From assembly GCA_012522435.1 (NCBI GenBank), contig JAAYKK010000078.1:1-49902 (forward strand): a DNA stretch of 49,902 nucleotides, read 5' to 3'. The stretch's first letter is position 1. Each line of letters begins with the position of its first letter. The notes below the pieces were generated by a model, which did not search any database, was not told the DNA's origin, and worked only from the letters and a program-made list of their open reading frames with translations. Positions 29,078-40,481 of this stretch are shown here, piece by piece. Made by a program: the position numbers and the translations under genes. This DNA is from Clostridiaceae bacterium (GTDB taxonomy: Bacteria; Bacillota; Clostridia; Saccharofermentanales; DTU023).

Positions 29078-29539
29078 CTATTTATCTAATTCAGATTCTA
29101 ATTCAGGATTTAAGAATCCACAAACCTCAGGATTACAAGAAAAACAGCTTTGAGTACAAGAAAAATTCAAAATCTCTTCTTTACTGGGAAAAGTATGAGG
29201 TTCAATTTCTTCTACCTCTGCCAAAAGCTTTTCAAAACTGATCGTATCAAGACTTTCAAACCAATTAGAAAATTCAGTTTGAGTCGGTAATTCAGAAATT
29301 TTAACAATCTCATTATTTAAAACAGTAATAGGAAATGCAACATCTCCCAGTTCACCCATTTTCTTAAAGACTAAAGAATCCGTAAGAAATCTTCCGGGTG
29401 AATCCTGAAAACTAATCATTTCAAAAGGCAAATCATCGCGCTTCGCTATAGCCGCATAATTGAGATATGCGGAATAACACTCCTGATCTTTTTCAGGTAT
29501 GAAAAATGGAATTGTATAATATATTTTCAAATTTTTCAT
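29078..29539 (-). CDS. ArsD-like protein with Cys-rich C-terminus
   Basis: CYSAYLNYAAIAKRDD...GRFLTDSLVFKKMGELGDVAFPITVLNNEIVKISELPTQTEFSNW resembles ArsD; tail CTQSCFSCNPEVC; likely start 29539. Confidence 0.55.
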   Translation of the reverse strand: MKNLKIYYTIPFFIPEKDQECYSAYLNYAAIAKRDDLPFEMISFQDSPGRFLTDSLVFKKMGELGDVAFPITVLNNEIVKISELPTQTEFSNWFESLDTISFEKLLAEVEEIEPHTFPSKEEILNFSCTQSCFSCNPEVCGFLNPELESELDK

Positions 29540-29774
29540 ACTATTAACCCTAACTTCATATTTCTTGATTGTGTCTATTAAACTACAGCAATTTACAAAA
29601 AACAACTGTAACAAGTAATACAGGGGAGTTGGGAAACAGAAATTTGTCTTCATCGTATATCTCTGAATATTGAAAACTGTTTCTTATACTATTAATAGAT
29701 CGATCATTTTGCTAAAATTAACCTATACTGGATTCTCGATATTAAATTGCCACATAATCAGATAGGTGTGAAAA

Positions 29775-30590
29775 ATGGAATATATTAAACTAAATAATAA
29801 AATTGAAATGCCATTGGTCGGTTTGGGAGTATTCAGAATTGAAGATGACCAAATGGATCAAGTCATTAAATCAGCTTATGAAGCAGGTTACCGTCATTTT
29901 GACACAGCGCAAATGTATCACAATGAAGCAAGCCTGGGTAAAGCATGCAAGCAATTAGGTATAAGGCGTGAAGAGCTCTTGTTTACAACAAAAATTGATA
30001 ATCAAAATCAAGGCTATGAAAAAACTTTGAAATCCTTCACAGAATCTTGCAAAAAACTACAGGTGGATTATGTTGATCAATTATTGATTCATTGGCCGGG
30101 TCAAGATGCAAAACGTACAGCAGAAACCTGGAAAGCTTTTGAAAAGCTTTATGAAGAAGGCTTGGTCAGAATAATCGGCTTGAGTAATTTCACCTTAAAA
30201 CATATCTCTATTCTTGAAAAATCCGGAAATATTATGCCTATGACTAATCAGATTGAACGCAATCCTTTTGTTACGCAATTAGAATTGATACCGGCATTAC
30301 AAGCAAAAAACATTGCACCAATTGCCTGGGCACCATTGAGACGTGGTAACTGTCTCAATGAAACAATTATCAAAATAGCTGAAAAACATCAAAAAACTCC
30401 GGCACAAGTATTGTTACGTTGGAATATTGAAAGTGAGGTCATGGTAATTCCTTGCTCAAAAAATCCGATCAGACAATTGGAAAATCTTGAATTATTTGAT
30501 TTCAAACTCGCAGACTCTGAGATTGACGCTATCAACAAACTCCATACCGGTGAAAGAACATCCTTTGATCCTAATACTTATGATTTTTAA
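29775..30590 (+). CDS. aldo/keto reductase
   Basis: MPLVGLGVFRI, HFDTAQMYHNEASLGKA, LIHWPG, GLSNF. Confidence 0.93.
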   Translation: MEYIKLNNKIEMPLVGLGVFRIEDDQMDQVIKSAYEAGYRHFDTAQMYHNEASLGKACKQLGIRREELLFTTKIDNQNQGYEKTLKSFTESCKKLQVDYVDQLLIHWPGQDAKRTAETWKAFEKLYEEGLVRIIGLSNFTLKHISILEKSGNIMPMTNQIERNPFVTQLELIPALQAKNIAPIAWAPLRRGNCLNETIIKIAEKHQKTPAQVLLRWNIESEVMVIPCSKNPIRQLENLELFDFKLADSEIDAINKLHTGERTSFDPNTYDF

Positions 30591-30654
30591 TAATCTTTAA
30601 TTCTTTCACTATTCAACAAAATTTTATTGAATACAATAAAAAAACAAACAATTA

Positions 30655-30693
30655 AAAAGTTGCCCTGATCAATTTAATGATCAGGGCAACTTT
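30655..30693. terminator. bidirectional terminator between convergent genes
   Basis: AAAAGTTGCCCTGATCA ATTTA TGATCAGGGCAACTTTT-like perfect stem. Confidence 0.85.
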
Positions 30694-30726
30694 TATAATT
30701 GATATATTTAATTGCTAGGAATTAAA

Positions 30727-31815
<1,089 letters not shown>

Positions 31816-31940
31816 CTATTTTCTACATAAAAAATATATTATTTATATTTTATTAGTAACCATAATTCTACTTTATTATGGTTACTATTTCAAATTTAAC
31901 CAACGATTGAACTTAACAATCAATTTCTCAACAACAATAA

Positions 31941-33404
31941 TTATACTTTTAAGACAGGTTTTCGAGCAGCTTTTGTTTCATCAGGCCTTGTAATTGGCAT
32001 ATCGTGTGGAGCATCTTTCAGTAATTGCGAGTACTCCGCAGCTTCTTCAGCTATCTCATTAAAAGCATTAGCCAAGCCTTCCAAGCCTTCTAAAGTTTCC
32101 GTATCAGTAGGTTCAACCATCATAGCTTCAGGAACAATTAAGGGGAAGTAGACAGTAGGCGGATGAAATCCTTTATCTATTAGGCGTTTAGCAACATCTG
32201 TTGTAGTTACACCGTATTGCTCTTTTAGCATTTTGGAAGTAATAATAAATTCATGCATAGCAGGTTCAGAATACGGTACATGATATGAATTTCGAACTCG
32301 CTCTAATAAATAATTGGCATTTGCTACCGCTGCCTCTGAGACTTCTGCTAAACCTTCTGCTCCATAAGCCAAAATGTAGGCATATGTTTTAACATAGACA
32401 GCAAATGATCCGATAAATGCCCTTACTTTCCCGATTGATTGCGGGCGGTCATAGTCGAGATCATAGTTAGGTTCGGTATTATTGTTCTTTACGATCACAG
32501 GTTTAGGTAAAAAAGGTTCAAGAATCTTTTTTATTCCGACCGGCCCTGCACCCGGACCTCCACCACCATGCGGTGTACCGAATGTTTTATGGACATTTAG
32601 ATGTACAACATCAAAGCCCATATCCCCGGGTCTTGTCTGCATCAAAATTGCATTAGCATTTGCCCCGTCATAATAACATAAGCCTCCGGCTCGATGAACC
32701 AAGTCGGTCATCTCAGCAACTTCTTTTTCAAAAAGTCCCAACGTATTAGGATTGGTTAACATAATTCCTGCAACTTGATCGTCTAATTTGGATATTAAAT
32801 CATCTACATCTACCAAACCATGTTCATTTGATTTTATCTCTCTGATCTCAAATTCTGCCATTGCTGCAGATGCCGGATTTGTACCATGGGCTGAATCCGG
32901 AATTAACATGACTTTACGTTCAAAATTACCGTTTGCCTCATGGTATGCTTTGATCATCATAATACCTGTTAATTCACCGTGTGCACCGGCTGAAGGCTGA
33001 AATGTAAAATAGTCCATCCCGAAAATTGCATTCAATTTTTGTTCAAGATTATATAAAAGTGCCAAATTTCCTTGTACGGTTTCCACCGGTTGTAAAGGAT
33101 GTGTGTTCTGAAAACCCGGCAACCCAGCTACATTTTCATTTATTTTGGGATTATATTTCATAGTACATGATCCTAATGGATAGGGTCCATTTTCTACACC
33201 GAAGTTTCTGGAAGACATATTGGTATAATGACGCAATACCTGAATCTCGGACAAATCAGGAATATCCAAGTCTTGATCACGCAAGGTATTTTCACCATAA
33301 TAATTTTGGAAATTCGGTTTGACCACATCACATTTTTTCAAAAAACGTTTATTGTCTGCACCGGTTTGAGGCAAGTCAAAAATTAAATTAAGTTTATGTT
33401 TCAT
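31941..33404 (-). CDS. gcvPB: glycine dehydrogenase (decarboxylating) subunit 2
   Basis: GSCTMKYNPKINE, DGANANAI, HLNVHKTFGTPHGGGGPGAGP; Shine-Dalgarno supports start 33404. Confidence 0.95.
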   Translation of the reverse strand: MKHKLNLIFDLPQTGADNKRFLKKCDVVKPNFQNYYGENTLRDQDLDIPDLSEIQVLRHYTNMSSRNFGVENGPYPLGSCTMKYNPKINENVAGLPGFQNTHPLQPVETVQGNLALLYNLEQKLNAIFGMDYFTFQPSAGAHGELTGIMMIKAYHEANGNFERKVMLIPDSAHGTNPASAAMAEFEIREIKSNEHGLVDVDDLISKLDDQVAGIMLTNPNTLGLFEKEVAEMTDLVHRAGGLCYYDGANANAILMQTRPGDMGFDVVHLNVHKTFGTPHGGGGPGAGPVGIKKILEPFLPKPVIVKNNNTEPNYDLDYDRPQSIGKVRAFIGSFAVYVKTYAYILAYGAEGLAEVSEAAVANANYLLERVRNSYHVPYSEPAMHEFIITSKMLKEQYGVTTTDVAKRLIDKGFHPPTVYFPLIVPEAMMVEPTDTETLEGLEGLANAFNEIAEEAAEYSQLLKDAPHDMPITRPDETKAARKPVLKV

Positions 33405-33405
33405 G

Positions 33406-34761
33406 CTAACCTCCATATATCTCCGGATCACTTAACAAGTGAACCACCAAAGATACAAAATCATCAATCGATTTTTTCGATTTTTTCTCAGTCACTGCCA
33501 GCAACCAAATATCTTTAGTTAAAACCAAACCGCCGATAACTCTATTCTCCAACAATTTAGCATTCAATAAATTGAGGTCAAGATTATCTTTTGTTTTTAT
33601 CGCAAATTCTCGGAAAAAAGGTCCACTATATACAGGGTCAAAATATCCTGTTTTGATAAGTTCTGTGTACAAGTAGATTGCTTTAGCTGCACTTTGTTCT
33701 GCTACTTCTCTTAAACCGGTACGCCCGTTTAAAGCAAGATAAATCGTGGCTGAAGTTGCGAGTAATGCTTGATTTGTGCAAATATTGGATGTTGCTTTTT
33801 CACGTCTGATATGCTGTTCTCTTGCCTGTATAGTCAAGACATAAGCAGTTTTTCCTTCAGTATCTGTTGTTTGTCCTGCTATTCTGCCCGGCATCTTTCG
33901 CATCAGTTTTTGATTAGCAGCCAAAAATCCTACAGCAGGTCCTCCGAAGTTTAAAGGAATTCCCAATGGTTGAGCTTCACCTGATGCAATATCTACTCCA
34001 TACTCCCCCGGAGATTTGAACATTGCAAGGCTGATTAAATCGCAAGATACTGCAGATAAAGCATTATTACTTTTGGCTTCTGTTACCAGTTCTGACATAT
34101 CTTCAATCAAGCCGAAAAAGTTGGGACTCTGAATCATAAATGCAGCATAATCATCCCCTGTAGGATATGTTCCGGCAGCAGTTCCTTGTTCATTCAAGCT
34201 GCCAACTTCAACCTCAAGACCACCTGCATGGAAATAAGTCTTGATGGTTTTCAGATATTCCGGATTTATTCCTTCTGAAACCCAGACTTTCTCTTTCCTG
34301 GTTTGACGACAAGCCAACAACAATGCCTCCGCGGCAGCTGATGCGCCATCATACATCGAAGAATTGGATACATCAAGGCCGGTCAACCGACAAATATAAC
34401 TTTGCCATTCAAAAATTGCTTGCAAAGTCCCTTGAGATATTTCAGCCTGATATGGTGTATATGAAGTTAAGAACTCCTGTCTATTAATTAAGTGATTAAT
34501 TGCAGCAGGAGAATAATGATCATAATACCCTGCTCCCAAATAAGAATCATATTGATCAACTCTTTGATTACGTTCTGCTAACTTAGTCAGTTGCTCAAGT
34601 ATTTCCTGCTCACTTAAGCCGTCACTTTGCAACTCAACAAATTCTTGTTTTTCTAGTTTTATCTCGTCCGGAATTGCATTAAACAAATTCTCTAGTTTTA
34701 GTCCGACAGATTCAAGAAGTTCAGCTCGTTTTTCCTTGCTTATAGGTACATAGCCACTCAT
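33406..34761 (-). CDS. gcvPA: glycine dehydrogenase (decarboxylating) subunit 1
   Basis: SYLGAGYYDHYSPAAINHL, YTPYQAEISQGTLQAIFEWQ; likely start 34761. Confidence 0.94.
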   Translation of the reverse strand: MSGYVPISKEKRAELLESVGLKLENLFNAIPDEIKLEKQEFVELQSDGLSEQEILEQLTKLAERNQRVDQYDSYLGAGYYDHYSPAAINHLINRQEFLTSYTPYQAEISQGTLQAIFEWQSYICRLTGLDVSNSSMYDGASAAAEALLLACRQTRKEKVWVSEGINPEYLKTIKTYFHAGGLEVEVGSLNEQGTAAGTYPTGDDYAAFMIQSPNFFGLIEDMSELVTEAKSNNALSAVSCDLISLAMFKSPGEYGVDIASGEAQPLGIPLNFGGPAVGFLAANQKLMRKMPGRIAGQTTDTEGKTAYVLTIQAREQHIRREKATSNICTNQALLATSATIYLALNGRTGLREVAEQSAAKAIYLYTELIKTGYFDPVYSGPFFREFAIKTKDNLDLNLLNAKLLENRVIGGLVLTKDIWLLAVTEKKSKKSIDDFVSLVVHLLSDPEIYGG

Positions 34762-34805
34762 TTCATTCCCCCACCATAAAAAATCAAGCTCGAAATAATA
34801 CGAAA

Positions 34806-35183
34806 TTATTCTATCGACGCTTGATATGCTTCTGCATCCATCAATTCTTTTATTTGATTCTGATTGGAAATTTTTATTTTTATTATCCAAGCGGCATAGG
34901 CGTCCGAATTAATTAATTCAGGTTGATCTGTCAGTTCTTGATTGAATTCAAGAATTTCACCATCTACAGGCAGATAAAGATCCGAAGCAACTTTTACAGA
35001 TTCAATACTTCCGAAAATATCACCCTTAACCAGCTCTTCACCTTCAGGCTCAGCTTCTACATAGACGATATCACCCAATTCTTCTTGGGCATAATCTGTA
35101 ATACCGACAGTTGCAGTATCTCCATCAATCATGATCCATTCATGTGTTTCTACATAATAACGATCTGTTTTTAATTCAGCCAT
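34806..35183 (-). CDS. gcvH: glycine cleavage system protein H
   Basis: THEWI, GITDYAQEELGDIVYVE, SIESVKVASDLYLPVDGEI. Confidence 0.96.
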   Translation of the reverse strand: MAELKTDRYYVETHEWIMIDGDTATVGITDYAQEELGDIVYVEAEPEGEELVKGDIFGSIESVKVASDLYLPVDGEILEFNQELTDQPELINSDAYAAWIIKIKISNQNQIKELMDAEAYQASIE

Positions 35184-35198
35184 TTATTACCTCCTAAA

Positions 35199-36284
35199 TT
35201 ATATAAACGGTGTTTTTGTGACTTTATAAGTATGTGTTTTTCGTCTAATTTCTATTTCAAGCTCAGACAAATCTTCCGGTAGATCATTTGAAACCAAAGC
35301 AAATGCAATCCCTTTGTTGAGTGTTGGTGAAAAACTCCCGGAAGTTACATGGCCAACTTTTTTATTCTGATAATAAACCGGATAATCGGCACGCGGAATA
35401 GACCTATCTTCGGAAATTAAAGCCAAACTACGTCTATCTTGCTTCCCTTGCATTGATTTACCAATAAAATCTCGATCAAATTCAACAAAGCGTCCTAAGC
35501 CGGCCTCCAAAGGATTAATTTCAGCACTAATTTCGTGTCCGTAAAGCGGTAAGCCCGCTTCCAGTCTTAATGCGTCCCGTGCTCCCAAACCGCAAGGGGG
35601 CACCTCCTGCTCTATTAAGCTTTGCCAAAGTTCTTTTGTTTTTTCAATCGGTAAATATACCTCATATCCGTCTTCACCGGTATATCCGGTACGAGAGACT
35701 ACGACAAGCTGATCATTGAACAAATAATTAACTTGTCTAAATCTTTTCAATTCTCGCAGATCTTGCTCAATATTTTGGTCAGGATAAACTTCAGCCAATG
35801 CATTGAGTACAGGTTCCAAACTGTCTTTTCCTTGGACAGCAATCAGCCCAAATAAATCTGTTTCATTAATTAATTGAATGTCATTCTGTGCTTTGTAAGT
35901 TGTCAAGCATTTTTCAAGATATGCGAAATCTTTATCAGTATTTGCCGCATTGACCACTAACCAATAATTTTCGGGTCCCAGTTGATAGACCATCAGATCG
36001 TCAACAACTCCCCCATCCTCATAACAAAGAAAAGCGTAATTGGTTAATTGCGGGTTCTTATTACTTATCCTACGCGATAATACATAATCTAAGAATTCAC
36101 CGGCCCCTTGACCTTTTACCCTTATCTCTCCCATATGAGAAACATCAAACATACCGAGCGATTTACGCACTGCCAAGGTTTCAGATTTTATTCCTGAATA
36201 TTGCACCGGCATCTCCCAACCTGCAAAATCAACCATTTTTGCTTTTAGAGCAAGATGATTCTCGTAAAGTACTGTCCTCTTCAT
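35199..36284 (-). CDS. gcvT: aminomethyltransferase
   Basis: MVDFAGWEMPVQYSGI, FDVSHMGEIRVKG, CGLGARDALRLEAGLPLYGHE. Confidence 0.96.
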   Translation of the reverse strand: MKRTVLYENHLALKAKMVDFAGWEMPVQYSGIKSETLAVRKSLGMFDVSHMGEIRVKGQGAGEFLDYVLSRRISNKNPQLTNYAFLCYEDGGVVDDLMVYQLGPENYWLVVNAANTDKDFAYLEKCLTTYKAQNDIQLINETDLFGLIAVQGKDSLEPVLNALAEVYPDQNIEQDLRELKRFRQVNYLFNDQLVVVSRTGYTGEDGYEVYLPIEKTKELWQSLIEQEVPPCGLGARDALRLEAGLPLYGHEISAEINPLEAGLGRFVEFDRDFIGKSMQGKQDRRSLALISEDRSIPRADYPVYYQNKKVGHVTSGSFSPTLNKGIAFALVSNDLPEDLSELEIEIRRKTHTYKVTKTPFI

Positions 36285-36543
36285 TTTTCTCTCTTTCTCA
36301 GTTGAATTGCTTCAAATATCGACAAATTATGAATGAAATTAGATGTTAAAAGATTATCATTATTGGGTATGGTTTGCAATGAAACGATTTCTCTGGGATT
36401 GGCCAAAAACAATTAGCAATATTCTAAGTATTAATAAAAATTAATAGAATTCTGATAATAATTAATTAAATCATAAATCTTTTGTGTTGTTCGTTGTTAC
36501 CAACACAAAGTATAATACTCATATATTAAGCGAGGTACAAAAA

Positions 36544-37323
36544 ATGACATCAGGATCTGCCTTAGAATCTCAAACTAATCTGAAATCCTCTATTCAAGAT
36601 TCAAATAAAATTACTAATCATAATGATCCGGTAATCCAAGCAAAAGATTTAAAGAAGGTATATTTAGTTGGTAAACAGCCTGTATTTGCCTTGAACGGAG
36701 TTTCCTTTGAAATAGAGCGTGGTGAATTCTGTGCAATTGTCGGTACTTCAGGTTCCGGGAAATCTACCTTACTGAATCTCTTAGCAGGACTTGAGCCTCC
36801 CAGCAAAGGAAATATAATAATCAATCAGAAATCCATCATCGGACTCTCGGAGAATAAATTAGTTAATTTTCGTCGAGATCATGTCGGTTTTATTTTCCAA
36901 TCTTTTAATTTAATTCCAAATATGTCAGCTTGGGAAAATGTTGCACTGCCCTTAATTTTTCGAGGTACACCTGTAGCCGAACGGAAAAAAATTGCTATTA
37001 AAATGTTGGATCAACTAGGTCTCAAGACACATATTTATCATAAACCAAATGAATTATCAGGTGGTCAACAACAAAGAGTCGGTATTGCAAGAGCTCTGGT
37101 AGTAAATCCGGCTATTGTTTTTGCTGATGAACCAACCGGAAATCTGGATTCTGTCACCAGTTCAGAAATAATGCTCTTAATGCAACAAATATCTAAAGAC
37201 AATAATCAAACATTAATAATGGTTACCCATGACGATTATTTAGCCCAATATGCGGATCGTATTTTCCGCATATCAGACGGAAAAATCATAGGCATAGAAA
37301 AGGGATCACAAAATGAACAATAA
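36544..37323 (+). CDS. ABC transporter ATP-binding protein (MacB/LolD type)
   Basis: GTSGSGKSTLLNLLAG, LSGGQQQRVGIARAL, VFADEPTGNLD; track start is 36484. Confidence 0.93.
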   Translation: MTSGSALESQTNLKSSIQDSNKITNHNDPVIQAKDLKKVYLVGKQPVFALNGVSFEIERGEFCAIVGTSGSGKSTLLNLLAGLEPPSKGNIIINQKSIIGLSENKLVNFRRDHVGFIFQSFNLIPNMSAWENVALPLIFRGTPVAERKKIAIKMLDQLGLKTHIYHKPNELSGGQQQRVGIARALVVNPAIVFADEPTGNLDSVTSSEIMLLMQQISKDNNQTLIMVTHDDYLAQYADRIFRISDGKIIGIEKGSQNEQ

Positions 37324-39025
37324 TTTAAAAAATGTATGCTCAAAACAATTCGCTCACAAATTTAATAAACTTGGTTTGAAAATAGCTGTTCTATTGCTTT
37401 TGTTCAGTATCTTAAGCTTTACTTTCAATCAATTCGTTTATGCTGTTGAAGACACTGAAAAACCTTCTGAATCAGTATCAGAGACTACAGAAGATTTGGA
37501 TCCGGTTTCTACAGAAACTGACCCACCTCAAACTGATCCGGCACCTACTACACAACCGGAAGTTACTACCACTCCCTCATCAGCCCCATCTAACGGCAAT
37601 GGAGAAAAACCTCCGGCGGGAGAACCTTATGTATTATTAGGTGAAAATTCTATTATTACAGGAAATATCGGTCAAACTATAAAATTAAGCTTACCTTTGG
37701 TAAATCTCGGAACCGGTGCTGCTGTCGGTATAAATGCAATGCCTGTGCTTGCTAGCGAAGGAGATCAATTCCCATTCGAAATAGAGAAATCTCAATACAT
37801 TGCATCTCTTAGCAATAATTTAGAACCAATTAAACAACTGAATCAAATTAAAGCAAATACCCAAGTGCTGGATTTTGGTAATTTTCAGATCAGAGAAAAT
37901 CTGAATTCCGGTTATTATAGAATAACTTTTAAAATAAATTATCGCTCTGTTGACAGTGGGTCCAGCGAACAAATAGAACGTTATCTTTTTATCAAAGTTA
38001 TTAACCCCGATCAAGGTACTAGCGGAATTACTGAGCCTACTCCGGACCCCGGAAACAGTTTCGATCCCGATGGACTCTCAGGTTTTGGCGACTATAGTTC
38101 TGGAGCAGCTAACGGCTTGACGGATGAGAATAAATCAATACCCAGATTATTATGTACAGGATTTACTACTAATCCGGAAAAAGTTTTTGGTGGTAACAAT
38201 TTTATTATTAAATTAAAGATAAAAAATACCTCAAAAGAATTAGGTGTGAAAAATGTCAAACTTACTCTGAGCAGTCTGAGCGATGCTACACCTGTATTTA
38301 TGCCGGTTTCAGGTGCTTCAACAATTTTCATCGAAAAAATTGAAAAAGATACCGAAGCAGAAGTTGAAGTAAAGCTAAAAAGTAATGCTACCATCGAACA
38401 AAAAGCTTATCCTTTAGATCTTAAATTTGAATATGAAGATTCTAAGGGCAATCCTTTCACAGCTGAGGAAGTCATTTCCATAATGGTTTTCCAAGAATTG
38501 CGTTTTGATCTCGGTAAAATGCAAATCATGCCCGACTCAATTGAAGTAGGCAGTGAAGCTAATGTTATGTTCAGTGTCTTCAATAAAGGTAAAGCAACAC
38601 TTTATAATCTCTCAATTGTTTTACCAAAAGATGGAGTCATTGAAGATAATGAGATTTTTGTCGGTAATCTTGAATCCGGTAATTCAAAAGATGTTGATTT
38701 CATGATCAAAGCGTTAAAAGCAAATCCAAGTGATCCCATCCCTTTTAAAATTTCTTTTGAAGATGCCGAAGGAAATGTAACCTCAATAGATAAAGAAATC
38801 AGCCTGGTAATCAATGAAGAAAATTCGAACGATTTTGGTGATCCCTTCGGACCTGATATGGAAGATTTTCCAAACATGGAAGAAAATGGCCAAACAAAAG
38901 GTTTCCCTTGGTGGGGCTGGTTGGCAATGGGCTTAGGAGGCATTATCTTAACCGTAGTTATCGTGAAAATAATGAAATCGCAAAAATTAAAAAAAGAACA
39001 GGCGGAAATAGATGAAATGGTATGA
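37313..39025 (+). CDS. exported membrane-anchored protein with CARDB/S-layer-like domains
   Basis: Signal peptide, T/P-rich linker, Ig-like repeats, C-terminal TM WWGWLAMGLGGIILTVVIV. Confidence 0.75.
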   Translation: MNNNLKNVCSKQFAHKFNKLGLKIAVLLLLFSILSFTFNQFVYAVEDTEKPSESVSETTEDLDPVSTETDPPQTDPAPTTQPEVTTTPSSAPSNGNGEKPPAGEPYVLLGENSIITGNIGQTIKLSLPLVNLGTGAAVGINAMPVLASEGDQFPFEIEKSQYIASLSNNLEPIKQLNQIKANTQVLDFGNFQIRENLNSGYYRITFKINYRSVDSGSSEQIERYLFIKVINPDQGTSGITEPTPDPGNSFDPDGLSGFGDYSSGAANGLTDENKSIPRLLCTGFTTNPEKVFGGNNFIIKLKIKNTSKELGVKNVKLTLSSLSDATPVFMPVSGASTIFIEKIEKDTEAEVEVKLKSNATIEQKAYPLDLKFEYEDSKGNPFTAEEVISIMVFQELRFDLGKMQIMPDSIEVGSEANVMFSVFNKGKATLYNLSIVLPKDGVIEDNEIFVGNLESGNSKDVDFMIKALKANPSDPIPFKISFEDAEGNVTSIDKEISLVINEENSNDFGDPFGPDMEDFPNMEENGQTKGFPWWGWLAMGLGGIILTVVIVKIMKSQKLKKEQAEIDEMV

Positions 39026-40382
39026 TCTGCTCAGCCTTAGTTTAACTAATTTATGGCGTAGAAAATTACGTTCTATCCTGACTTTACTTGGCGTATTAAT
39101 AGGTACTGCTTCAATTGTCACAATGCTCTCAATTGCACTTGGACAAAGTAAAGCTATGATGGATATGATTAGTCAGTCTACTGATCTAACCACCATAAAG
39201 GTAACGTCCAATCAGGATCATGGTATGCCTATGCCAACTGGTTCCGGTCAAAACGACCCCAAAAAAACAAAAATCAATAAAGCTACTATTGAGCAACTCA
39301 AACAGATTCCTAATGTAAAGTATGTTTCACCGATTTTATCAATTCAGATTATGATTCAACAAGGATCCTATCAAAGTGGCTTTTCTCTGGAAGGTATGAC
39401 TGCAGAAGCCATAACTAACAAAAACATTCATATTACCAAAGGCAAAATGCCTGATTTCTCCAAAAAACAAGAACAGTTGCCCCTTATTATCGGCAGGGAC
39501 ATTATTAATAACTTTCACAATCCCAATTCACAAATGTGGGAACCTGCCGAAGTAGATTTGATCAACAAAAGCGGTTTCGCCATATTTGATGTCGATGCAT
39601 ATTATAGTTCCAATGATAATGCAGAAGTGGCAAAACCTAAAAAATATATCTTAAAAGCTGATGGAATCATTGGTACAGAAAATGAGAATTCCTGGTCACC
39701 CGATCTTTATTCGGCATTCACTGAAATTGGTCAACTGGAAGATTTCTTAAGTCAATCATTCAGAGGAAAAGCGTGGCCCGGACAACCGGCTACAAAATCC
39801 GGTAAACCCATGGGTGAGATAATCTATAATAGTGCAATAATCGGTACAAATGATTTGGAACATACCAAAGAAATAATGCAACAAGTACGTGATATGGGCT
39901 TTATGGTTGAATCAAATGTAGAATTTATAGATTCAATGCGCCAACAATCTGCCACTCAACAGATGGTTCTCGGTGGTATTGGCGGAATCTCACTATTCGT
40001 AGCAGCGATCGGAATAGCCAATACCATGATGATGTCTGTTTATGAAAGAACCAGAGAAATTGGTATCTTTAAAGTTTTAGGTTGCAGCTTGACCAGTATC
40101 AGAAACATCTTTTTATCTGAAGCTTGTCTGATAGGTTTGTTCGGAGGTGTTTTAGGCATTATGTTAAGTTTTCTGGTATCTTTTTTGATCAATCAGGCAT
40201 CAGGAGAATCGATGATGGCTTTAGGTATTTACGGAATGGAAGGAAGTTCTATTTCGATCATTCCACCCTGGTTAATTTTCGGAGCTATCTTATTCGCTAT
40301 GATCATCGGAATGCTGGCAGGAATCCTCCCGGCACGTAGAGCGATGAAACTATCTGCTCTTGAAGCAATTCGCAATCAATAA
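39012..40382 (+). CDS. MacB/FtsX-type ABC transporter permease
   Basis: NLWRRKLRSILTLLGVLIGTASIV; REIGIFKVLGCSLTSIRNIFLSEA. Confidence 0.92.
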   Translation: MKWYDLLSLSLTNLWRRKLRSILTLLGVLIGTASIVTMLSIALGQSKAMMDMISQSTDLTTIKVTSNQDHGMPMPTGSGQNDPKKTKINKATIEQLKQIPNVKYVSPILSIQIMIQQGSYQSGFSLEGMTAEAITNKNIHITKGKMPDFSKKQEQLPLIIGRDIINNFHNPNSQMWEPAEVDLINKSGFAIFDVDAYYSSNDNAEVAKPKKYILKADGIIGTENENSWSPDLYSAFTEIGQLEDFLSQSFRGKAWPGQPATKSGKPMGEIIYNSAIIGTNDLEHTKEIMQQVRDMGFMVESNVEFIDSMRQQSATQQMVLGGIGGISLFVAAIGIANTMMMSVYERTREIGIFKVLGCSLTSIRNIFLSEACLIGLFGGVLGIMLSFLVSFLINQASGESMMALGIYGMEGSSISIIPPWLIFGAILFAMIIGMLAGILPARRAMKLSALEAIRNQ

Positions 40383-40481
40383 TATAAACATATCACCCTT
40401 TTGGGTGATGTATTCGGGTCCTCTTCTTAATATCATAATAATAGAATGAATGAGTTCTATTATATAAGGAGGGGATTTTTA

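Noticed and set aside
36285-36480. Glycine riboswitch upstream of gcvT
   Set aside because: No recognisable conserved glycine riboswitch core in this interval.
40389-40412. ATCACCC-TTTT-GGGTGAT hairpin as a strong terminator
   Set aside because: Hairpin is real but lacks a following T tract, so not listed as a confident terminator.
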